Part shown: positions 1-5,050 of the stretch, one piece after another
Position numbering within the stretch: the stretch's first letter is position 1
How the letters are laid out: each line of letters begins with the position of its first letter
From: Pseudomonadales bacterium
GTDB taxonomy: Bacteria > Pseudomonadota > Gammaproteobacteria > Pseudomonadales > IMCC2047
NCBI GenBank assembly: GCA_021736745.1
Contig: JAIPFG010000158.1
Location: forward strand, 1 to 7,398
Reading direction: 5' to 3'
DNA length: 7,398 nucleotides
Program-made: the position numbers and the translations under genes
Notes under the pieces: generated by a model
The model's database searches: none
What the model saw: only the letters and a program-made list of their open reading frames with translations
Told to the model about the DNA's origin: nothing

Positions 1-91
1 CGGCAATAGCGGATAAACTAACCCCTGCAAATAAAACTGATGCCGCTGCAAACATGCCCAGTTTTTGCTTGATGCTATGTTTATAGTGCAT
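1..91 (-). CDS. Exported protein of unknown function, N-terminal fragment (signal peptide only)
   Basis: Only the first 30 codons are in the window; the rest lies beyond the left edge. The translation starts MHYKHSIKQKLGMF and has a basic N-region (K4, H5, K8, K10), a hydrophobic stretch of about residues 11-28, and a likely signal peptidase I site after Ala-Ile-Ala at 28-30. So the product is probably exported to the periplasm or outer membrane by Sec. The start is well supported: AAGGAG lies 7 bases upstream of the ATG. A later Met (residue 13) would remove the basic N-region and has no such ribosome site. The mature protein is not visible, so no function can be given. A sigma-54-like element lies about 110 bases upstream. 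Confidence 0.72.
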   Translation of the reverse strand, partial: MHYKHSIKQKLGMFAAASVLFAGVSLSAIA

Positions 92-199
92 ATGAACACT
101 CCTTAATTCAATTAGCTCTTTATTTTACCTCGACATACCCACGAGATAATTTGCCCGGGCTGTGAGATTTGCTACTTTTAGGTAGTGAGTTTCATAGAG

Positions 200-214
200 G
201 CATAGAACATGCCA
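200..214 (-). promoter_or_regulatory. Possible sigma-54 (-24/-12) promoter or dyad operator
   Basis: Read on the minus strand the element is TGGCATG-TTCT-ATGC, compared with the sigma-54 consensus TGGCACG-N4-TTGC. The invariant GG and GC have the correct 10-base gap, with two mismatches elsewhere. The same bases form the dyad GGCAT-N5-ATGCC, so a repressor or activator operator is an equal alternative. It points toward the exported-protein gene starting at 91, which would give a leader of roughly 100 bases. Confidence 0.35.
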
Positions 215-545
215 TAAAAAATAAAAACTTTAAAAAACAATGTGATAAAGATTTTTCGTGTTGGTGGTCCGAGGTTTCAATCGTTAGGTGTAAAATTTAC
301 TGACAATGACACCGTGACGAATTTATTGCGAGCAGGTGTACTCTTGAACGGCTCTGCCACGCAAAAGGCTTGCTCCTAAAGTGCTATTTTGAGAATAACC
401 GTAAGCGGGGAGCCTCAGGTGTGATTTGAGATAATAGGAGAGAGCAAAAAAGGAATTAACCTACAAGATCATTTGAGTATTGTTCTTCGCAGTATCCACT
501 AGAGTAAAGTGAAAAGTTATTGGCAAGATGGGGGGTTACTCGGCT

Positions 546-573
546 AAAAAGACCACGCATCATGCATTTTGGT
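546..573 (-). terminator. Probable intrinsic terminator of the DUF3014 gene
   Basis: Ten bases beyond the stop codon, the minus strand can fold ACCA (573-570) with TGGT (555-552) and TGCA (566-563) with TGCG (559-556, one G-U pair), with a 3-base loop and a 3-base bulge. This is followed by C and five T residues (550-546). The stem is short and interrupted, so strength is uncertain, but the position and T-tract suit termination of the leftward gene. Confidence 0.42.
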
Positions 574-582
574 TAACGCTGA

Positions 583-1425
583 TTACTCAGAATAGCCATG
601 CTTAGCGGTTAATTCGGCCCGAATTTCGCGTAGCTTGTTTTTCAGTTTGGCGGCGTTCTCCGGGCCAATGCGAAAAAGAATTTTTTGACCGGCTGAGGCG
701 GCTTCCAATTCAGGGTCAGCATATTCAAAAAACACCTTAGGTTGGACGAGCTCGATTGGATATGAAGGTTCGGGGGCAGCTAAGAGATGATCAATAACTT
801 CAATTAAGCGATCGTTAAAATAAGCACTCGGATTGCCCAACTCTTGGTAAGACTCCTGAAATAGAGGATAAAGTTTACGATAAATCCTGACAATATCCGT
901 GGTGTTGGCTTTATCGAGCAGATCTATGTAAGGGGTGTAGCGTTGACTGTTTTGTGCGGAGAGATATAGATGTTTATCTTTCTCTTCAACCTTAATTTTA
1001 CCGGGTACTGGTTTCAGTGGCACGGCATTGATGGCTAATTTGGCTGGGGTCAAATTATCGATGGTGGTGACTATTCGGGAGATAATATGTTGCGGTACTA
1101 ATACCGGTTGTAACACCTCATCACCAACGGTTTCTTGCAATATTTCCAATACCCGCGGGTCGCTTTCAACGAGTTTTGGTAAAGGGGGTTCCGGGGCTGT
1201 TTCTGTTGTTTGGGCGACTGTCGTTTCGGTCTCGGCTGAGGGAAGCTCTACCGGGTAGCGAATGGGTGCTGGTTCAGGTACAACTTGTTCAGGCGAATCT
1301 GCATTAGTAACCGGTTGGGTGTCTTCAGTATTTCTGAACCAAGCGTAATAGACTCCAACCGCAATTAGAATTAACCAAAGTAAGGCAGTTAAAAGCCAGG
1401 ATTGGCTTTGCACGGATTTTTTCAT
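583..1425 (-). CDS. DUF3014 domain protein, single-pass membrane anchored
   Basis: A 280-residue protein of unknown function. After the start MKKSVQSQSWLL comes one hydrophobic segment (about residues 10-29) that anchors it in the inner membrane. A Pro/Glu/Thr-rich linker of about 60 residues follows, then a long conserved domain to the C-terminus. Stretches such as ESDPRVLEIL, PLKPVPGKI, YRKLYPLFQESYQELG, YFNDRLIEVIDHLLA, ELVQPKVFFEYADPELE and RIGPENAAKLKNKLREI match what I remember of the DUF3014 family. The bulk probably lies in the periplasm. The longest reading frame starts three codons earlier (1434), but AAGGA overlaps that ATG and sits 8 bases before the ATG at 1425, so 1425 is preferred. 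A possible promoter lies in the 243-base gap upstream. No enzymatic motif is visible. Confidence 0.88.
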   Translation of the reverse strand: MKKSVQSQSWLLTALLWLILIAVGVYYAWFRNTEDTQPVTNADSPEQVVPEPAPIRYPVELPSAETETTVAQTTETAPEPPLPKLVESDPRVLEILQETVGDEVLQPVLVPQHIISRIVTTIDNLTPAKLAINAVPLKPVPGKIKVEEKDKHLYLSAQNSQRYTPYIDLLDKANTTDIVRIYRKLYPLFQESYQELGNPSAYFNDRLIEVIDHLLAAPEPSYPIELVQPKVFFEYADPELEAASAGQKILFRIGPENAAKLKNKLREIRAELTAKHGYSE

Positions 1426-1584
1426 GTTACACATCCTTATTTTTGGTTAAGATTTTAATTTGAGCGGCTGTGCGTATAATCGTTCCCGCTAAACCCAGGA
1501 ATTACCTAATCTTTTCATTTTCTCTTTGAGCAGTTTTCGTGGTTAGTGCCGGAAATACTTCCAATGAATCCTTGGTTATCGAGA

Positions 1585-1612
1585 GTTATTTAAATGTGCT
1601 CGTAATATATCC
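1585..1612 (-). promoter_or_regulatory. Possible sigma-70 promoter for the DUF3014 gene
   Basis: On the minus strand TTCAGA, a 17-base spacer and TATATT lie in the gap between the NYN and DUF3014 genes, pointing at the DUF3014 start. The -10 box is 5/6 and the -35 box 4/6 to consensus. It would give a leader of about 150 bases. Approximate placement; not confirmed by any second signal. Confidence 0.25.
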
Positions 1613-1636
1613 ATTCACCGAGAATCTCTGAAAAGT

Positions 1637-1649
1637 ATCCGGAACGGAT
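1637..1649 (-). terminator. Weak terminator-like hairpin after the NYN gene
   Basis: Twenty bases past the stop codon of the NYN gene the minus strand has ATCCG-TTC-CGGAT followed by ACTTTTC. The stem is only 5 bp and the T-run four bases, so this may be a weak terminator or chance. Confidence 0.25.
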
Positions 1650-1668
1650 TGGCCCCATGGATCATTCA

Positions 1669-2403
1669 TTACTTATATCGCTTATCACGTACATACAGGG
1701 CTTTCGAGTTGCCCGATCCAATGGGTCTTTCTTCTAAGGTAAAAAGTTTGGTTGCCGCAACTAACTCACCCAGTTTAATGTAACCGTAATTGCGAGGATC
1801 AAACCCCGGGGACTGTTTGGCAATATTGCTCCCCACGGGCCCTAATTGAGCCCATCCGCTTTCATCAGAGGACGCTTCCACTGCGTTGCGTAACAAACTG
1901 ACTAACTTGGTATCCTGCTTCAGTTCATTACTGGATTTTTTAACGATTTTTTCGCTTTCGTCCGTCTTAGCGCGCAGTACCTCTGTATAAATAAACTTGT
2001 CACAGGCCGAAACGAAGGGGGAAGGGGTCTTTTGCTCACCAAAACCGTATACCAGTAAACCCGACTCTCTGATGCGTGATGCCAGTTTTGTAAAGTCACT
2101 GTCGCTTGACACGATGCAGAAGCCGTTAAAATTACCGGTATAAAGTAAGTCCATGGCATCAATAATCATGGCGCTATCGGTTGCATTTTTGCCTTTAGTA
2201 TAGGCAAATTGCTGCATGGGTTGGATGGAATGTTCCAGGAGCACTTCTTTCCATCCTTTAAGGCTGGGTGCGGTCCAGTCGCCATAGATCCGTTTAACAC
2301 TGGCGATGCCATAATTTGCGATTTCTGATAGCAAGCCATCAACGATGCTGGGTTGCGCGTTATCCGCGTCGATTAATACGGCTAACTTGTTGGTGTATTC
2401 CAT
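1669..2403 (-). CDS. NYN domain putative ribonuclease with C-terminal OST-HTH/LOTUS domain
   Basis: A 244-residue protein, likely a metal-dependent RNA-cleaving or RNA-binding enzyme of the NYN (PIN-like, DUF88/LabA-type) family acting in the cytoplasm. The NYN domain covers about residues 6-145. AVLIDADNAQ gives the first acidic cluster (D12, D14, N15), KGKNATDSAMIIDAMDLLY gives D76 and D82, and FCIVSSDSDFTKLA gives D101 and D103. These are the expected active-site carboxylates. A charged linker (about 145-162) leads to a C-terminal domain (about 163-244), with SGWAQLGPVGSNI and NYGYIKLGELV typical of OST-HTH/LOTUS RNA-binding domains. This two-domain layout is common in bacteria. The start is the first ATG after the leader; only a weak GAGA ribosome site lies about 11 bases upstream. 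No signal peptide. The RNA substrate cannot be read from sequence. Confidence 0.9.
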   Translation of the reverse strand: MEYTNKLAVLIDADNAQPSIVDGLLSEIANYGIASVKRIYGDWTAPSLKGWKEVLLEHSIQPMQQFAYTKGKNATDSAMIIDAMDLLYTGNFNGFCIVSSDSDFTKLASRIRESGLLVYGFGEQKTPSPFVSACDKFIYTEVLRAKTDESEKIVKKSSNELKQDTKLVSLLRNAVEASSDESGWAQLGPVGSNIAKQSPGFDPRNYGYIKLGELVAATKLFTLEERPIGSGNSKALYVRDKRYK

Positions 2404-2435
2404 GGTATGAATTTCTCAGCGTGGTACTTAAGGTT

Positions 2436-2457
2436 AAAAAAGTCGATTCTTTGAATC
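2436..2457 (-). terminator. Terminator-like hairpin in the leader of the NYN gene
   Basis: On the minus strand GATTC-AAA-GAATC is followed by GAC and six T residues (2441-2436), 33 bases before the NYN start codon. The stem is short and AT-rich. It may end transcription arriving from the DUF4282 gene or act as an attenuator of the NYN gene. Confidence 0.3.
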
Positions 2458-2477
2458 CTACCATACGGCTCGAAGTA

Positions 2478-2483
2478 ATTTTA
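2478..2483 (-). promoter_or_regulatory. Possible -10 box for the NYN gene
   Basis: TAAAAT on the minus strand (5/6 to TATAAT), about 75 bases before the NYN start. No good -35 box stands at the right distance, so this is tentative. Confidence 0.22.
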
Positions 2484-2638
2484 TGCACTTACTTTTTTAG
2501 CTAAATTCCAACTCGATGAGCAAAGGGCCGCAGAAATTATCATAATAATGGTTTGCTGAATTAAACTTTGGCGTGCTTGAAATTGATGGATTGAAACCAT
2601 CGAATTAAACTGGCTCCTTCGTGAGGCAGAAATTGTGC

Positions 2639-2893
2639 CTATTTACTCCGCATCTCCTGGAGTGCTTCGTTCATCTTAAATAGAACAATTAATAGTTCGC
2701 ACCAAATTCTGGCGCCAACTGCCCCTGCCGCAGCGATGAAAATGCCCATCAAAAACCCACTAAAGCTAAAGCCACCAACACCACTGAACATTGAGCCAAT
2801 GCCGCCGATGACAGCAGAGAAAAGCAATATCCAATAAACGAAGGTAATAATTTTGGGAGTGAGCATTTTGTTAAAAAATAGAATGTCATTCAT
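2639..2893 (-). CDS. Small DUF4282 membrane protein
   Basis: An 84-residue inner-membrane protein of unknown function. The sequence begins MNDILFFNKMLTPKIITFVY, has two hydrophobic segments (about residues 12-32 and 43-62) joined by a Gly/Ser/Phe-rich turn, and ends with ARIWCELLIVLFKMNEALQEMR. The FF-x-K-M-TPKII start and the RIWCELLIVLFKxNE tail match my memory of DUF4282 proteins. An open frame continues upstream to an ATG at 2950, but that start has no ribosome site, whereas AAAAGG lies 8 bases before the ATG at 2893 and family members begin close to the FF motif. I therefore call the shorter form. It is divergent from gltX, sharing a roughly 330-base promoter region. Confidence 0.82.
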   Translation of the reverse strand: MNDILFFNKMLTPKIITFVYWILLFSAVIGGIGSMFSGVGGFSFSGFLMGIFIAAAGAVGARIWCELLIVLFKMNEALQEMRSK

Positions 2894-3057
2894 GTGATGT
2901 ACCTTTTTGTTGATGAGTTTTCTAACTTCTGACAACGCGTTATGGGACATACAGTAACCACATCAGGGCAAGGTGAAAGGAAGTAAAAAGCTATACCAAT
3001 CAATCCGTTGCATTTGATTCGGCAAGGCTAAACCTATTTGTAATTGTTGTCTAGGGG

Positions 3058-3096
3058 CAGTAAATATCGTCTTACAGATGAGCCTTTACTGTTTTT
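3058..3096 (+). terminator. Orphan terminator-like hairpin upstream of gltX
   Basis: CAGTAAA (3058-3064) pairs with TTTACTG (3085-3091). Inside it TCGTCT (3067-3072) pairs with AGATGA (3076-3081, one G-U pair) around a 3-base loop. TTTTT (3092-3096) follows directly. The T-tract lies only on the plus-strand side, so termination would be rightward. No rightward protein gene lies upstream in the window. Confidence 0.5.
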
Positions 3097-3131
3097 GAAC
3101 TTTAAAAATATTGTGTTCACTTGGCTTTCTA

Positions 3132-3161
3132 TCGCCAATTATCTGGATAACCCCGTATAAT
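3132..3161 (+). promoter_or_regulatory. gltX promoter (sigma-70)
   Basis: A perfect TATAAT stands at 3156-3161. A partial -35 match, TCGCCA (3132-3137, 4/6), lies 18 bases upstream. The bases after the -10 box are CG-rich (ACGCGAC), a feature of promoters sensitive to the stringent response, which would suit a translation gene; that regulation is inference. Transcription would begin near 3168, leaving a leader of about 56 bases. Confidence 0.55.
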
Positions 3162-3223
3162 ACGCGACTTTCCTCTGGCCCTATCTGCCGATGAGATCCA
3201 TCAATTGTAATTGAGCTTAGAAC

Positions 3224-4705
3224 ATGACCGTACGTACTCGCATCGCACCTTCGCCTACCGGTGACCCCCACGTAGGCACTGCCTATATTGCATTGTTTAA
3301 TTTATGTTTTGCCCGCAGCCAGGGTGGGCAGTTTATTCTGAGAATTGAGGATACTGACCAGGCCCGCAGTACGCCGGAGTCTGAGAAAGCTATTTTTGAT
3401 TCTTTGAATTGGTTGGGTATTACCTGGGATGAAGGCCCTGATGTGGGGGGGGCATACGGACCCTATCGGCAAAGTGAACGTAGTGAGATTTATCAAAAAT
3501 ATGCCGATGAATTGCTGGGCAAAGGGCATGCGTTCCGTTGTTTTTGTTCAACCGAACGACTACAGCAGCTACGCGAAGAGCAAATGGCAAACAAGCAAAC
3601 ACCCGGTTATGACGGCCATTGCATGCAATTAAGCGAGCAGGTAGTGGCAGAACGTATGGCGGCGGGGGAAGAGTCGGTCATTCGAATGAAGGTGCCAGAG
3701 GAGGGGGTCTGCACTGTTTGGGATCAACTGCGCGGTGACATCCAGATCGACTGGCAGCAGGTTGATATGCAAATTCTCATGAAAGCTGATGGTATGCCGA
3801 CCTACCATTTGGCCAATGTGGTGGATGATCATTTGATGGGCATTACCCATGTGATTCGTGGCGAAGAATGGATCAACTCGGCACCCAAACATCAGTTGCT
3901 ATATGAGTATTTCGGTTGGGAAATGCCCAAACTTTGTCACATGCCGTTATTACGTAACCCCGATAAAAGTAAACTGAGCAAACGTAAAAACCCCACCAGT
4001 ATTAACTATTATCGTCGAATGGGCTTTTTGCCGGAAGCGGTGTTGAACTATCTGGGGCGGATGGGTTGGTCGATGCCTGATGAGCAAGAGAAATTCACTC
4101 TCGATGAGATGGTGCAAAATTTCGATTTAAATCGTGTCTCCCTGGGGGGGCCGATTTTTGATATGGAAAAGCTAAGTTGGTTAAATGGCAGCTGGATTAG
4201 AGAGAATTTGTCCTTAGAGCAATTTGCTGAGCGTGTTCAGGCGTGGGCATTAAATCCGGATTATTTAATGCGGATAGCCTCATTGCTGAAAGAGCGTGTT
4301 GAACTGTTCAGTGATATCGTCCCCATGGCCGCTTTTTTCTGTTCCGGCATGCTGAATATTAATGCCAAAGCGTTTGAACACAAGTCGTTGAGTGAAGATG
4401 ACTGCAAAAGGATTTTACAATTCACACTCTGGCGTTTAGAAACTGAACAGAACTGGGGTAGGGATAATATTGAAGCCATCGTCAAACACATGGCTGAAAC
4501 CATGGGTTTAAAAATCAGGGATTACCTCTTCCCACTATTTATAGCTATCGCGGGGACTTCTGTGTCCACCTCGGTCTTTGATTCGATGTCCATTCTTGGC
4601 GCTGACCTGTCTCGCGCACGGTTACGGCATGGAGTTAATGCGTTGGGCGGATTATCCAAGAAACAATCCAAACAGTGGGAAAAGGATTTCCGTGCTTTTG
4701 TCTAA
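3224..4705 (+). CDS. gltX: Glutamyl-tRNA synthetase
   Basis: Cytoplasmic class I aminoacyl-tRNA synthetase that joins glutamate to tRNA-Glu using ATP. The 493-residue length is normal. The start RTRIAPSPTGDPHVGTAY carries the HIGH-type motif (H16-V-G-T19). The KMSKS-type loop is KLSKR at 250-254, within NPDKSKLSKRKNPTS. The zinc-finger insert has C106-F-C108, then exactly 24 residues to C133, but the position two residues later is Gln135 instead of the His known in the E. coli enzyme. The anticodon-binding half follows (about 320-493). It closely resembles the Pseudomonas-type enzyme, including VSLGGPIFDMEKLSWLNG and ILGADLSRARLR. An in-frame TAG just upstream (3218-3220) rules out a longer start. 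The ribosome site is weak (GAG at 3213-3215) and partly inside a small stem (3201-3214). The gene ends in tandem TAA codons followed by a hairpin. A tRNA-Glu gene lies 1.9 kb downstream. Confidence 0.98.
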   Translation: MTVRTRIAPSPTGDPHVGTAYIALFNLCFARSQGGQFILRIEDTDQARSTPESEKAIFDSLNWLGITWDEGPDVGGAYGPYRQSERSEIYQKYADELLGKGHAFRCFCSTERLQQLREEQMANKQTPGYDGHCMQLSEQVVAERMAAGEESVIRMKVPEEGVCTVWDQLRGDIQIDWQQVDMQILMKADGMPTYHLANVVDDHLMGITHVIRGEEWINSAPKHQLLYEYFGWEMPKLCHMPLLRNPDKSKLSKRKNPTSINYYRRMGFLPEAVLNYLGRMGWSMPDEQEKFTLDEMVQNFDLNRVSLGGPIFDMEKLSWLNGSWIRENLSLEQFAERVQAWALNPDYLMRIASLLKERVELFSDIVPMAAFFCSGMLNINAKAFEHKSLSEDDCKRILQFTLWRLETEQNWGRDNIEAIVKHMAETMGLKIRDYLFPLFIAIAGTSVSTSVFDSMSILGADLSRARLRHGVNALGGLSKKQSKQWEKDFRAFV

Positions 4706-4721
4706 TAAGCCAAAGTTGAGC

Positions 4722-4748
4722 TAGCCCTTCCCGACAAAGGAGGGGCTA
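4722..4748 (+). terminator. Hairpin after gltX, probable terminator
   Basis: TAGCCCTTCC (4722-4731) pairs with GGAGGGGCTA (4739-4748) as a 10-bp GC-rich stem with one G-U pair and a 7-base loop, 17 bases after the gltX stop. The bases after it (ACATTTCCC) lack a proper T-tract, so termination may be partial or the hairpin may mainly protect the mRNA 3' end. Confidence 0.55.
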
Positions 4749-5050
4749 ACATTTCCCGTCTAGATAAAAATCTTACAATCGTAAAAATAACAGTTGATCC
4801 TTCATTTTAGAGAGTTAAGATGGAGAGGTATTTTTTTAGTGCGCAATCGTTATGTGAGGTTTTATGCGTCTATTAGCAAGACCCTATCAGGGTTTTGATG
4901 GGGCAAACAGCCAGCCCTTACGCCCCAACTTACAATCAACGTATTCCCTCCCTCTACCCTTACCCCATACCGACAACCTTTCCGACGCCACACAAGCTTC
5001 TTCTTATTACCCGGGTTTTATCTTAAACACTGCCTTTGGAGTATTAATTC
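4749..5050 (+). other. Long leader region before the phoH-like gene
   Basis: About 300 bases with no confident gene. It holds a possible promoter, a small hairpin ACCCT-ATC-AGGGT with TTTG after it (4881-4896), and a stretch of about 95 bases (roughly 4918-5012) with about 42 C and only 6 G. That C-rich, G-poor pattern is what Rho-utilisation sites look like. A 69-codon ORF (4864-5073) also runs through it and overlaps the PhoH start by 23 bases; I do not call it as a gene. Confidence 0.45.
4794..4821 (+). promoter_or_regulatory. Possible sigma-70 promoter of the phoH-like gene
   Basis: TTGATC (4/6), a 16-base spacer and TAAGAT (4/6) lie after the gltX hairpin and about 230 bases before the PhoH start. 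Both boxes are imperfect. If used, the mRNA would have a leader of roughly 220 bases containing a C-rich stretch. Confidence 0.3.

Larger units (their letters stand above)
92..582. other. 491-base intergenic region: leader/promoter of the exported-protein gene, plus a possible gene relic
   Basis: No complete gene is visible here on either strand. The right end holds a terminator-like hairpin for the DUF3014 gene (546-573). The left part is the 5' region of the leftward exported-protein gene and contains the inverted repeat GGCAT-N5-ATGCC at 199-213, which also fits a sigma-54 -24/-12 spacing. Around 215-240 the sequence is very A-rich on the plus strand. On the minus strand 323-460 stays open for about 45 codons between two stops but has no ATG. 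I could not assign it to a family. The region may be a decayed gene, a dispersed repeat or just leader sequence. Confidence 0.5.
2894..3223. other. Divergent intergenic region between the DUF4282 gene and gltX
   Basis: About 330 bases that must hold promoters for both genes. The gltX side has a clear TATAAT box (3156-3161). In the middle a two-part hairpin followed by five T residues (3058-3096) looks like a rightward terminator although no rightward gene precedes it. I found no convincing promoter for the leftward gene and no tRNA or complete ORF. Confidence 0.5.

Noticed and set aside
284..290. GTTAGGT, matching the integron attC core GTTRRRY.
   Set aside because: No matching inverse core with the right spacing and no attC fold or cassette gene nearby.
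355..415. Plus-strand stretch with ACGCAAA, CCTAAA and GTAAGCGGGG, resembling the second half of a class I cyclic-di-GMP riboswitch.
   Set aside because: The first half of the fold is not recognisable, and on this strand it faces no downstream gene (the genes on both sides run leftward). Probably chance similarity; a covariance search with the GEMM-I model would settle it.
1028..1258. 76-codon plus-strand ORF inside the DUF3014 gene.
   Set aside because: Antisense to a recognised gene, low-complexity Ser/Gly/Val-rich translation, no family resemblance.
1475..1480. Perfect TATAAT on the plus strand between the DUF3014 and NYN genes.
   Set aside because: It points into the antisense of the NYN gene, and there is no good -35 box 16-18 bases upstream.
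2581..2606. Inverted repeat AATTGATGG/CCATC-G-AATT after the DUF4282 gene as a terminator.
   Set aside because: Nine pairs with a bulge, but no T-tract follows on the minus strand, so it is not counted as a terminator.
2894..2950. Nineteen extra N-terminal codons for the DUF4282 protein.
   Set aside because: The upstream ATG has no ribosome site, while AAAAGG stands 8 bases before the internal ATG, and family members begin near the FF motif.
4881..4896. ACCCT-ATC-AGGGT hairpin with TTTG as a terminator before phoH.
   Set aside because: Only a 5-bp stem and three to four T residues; too weak to call, mentioned within the leader entry.
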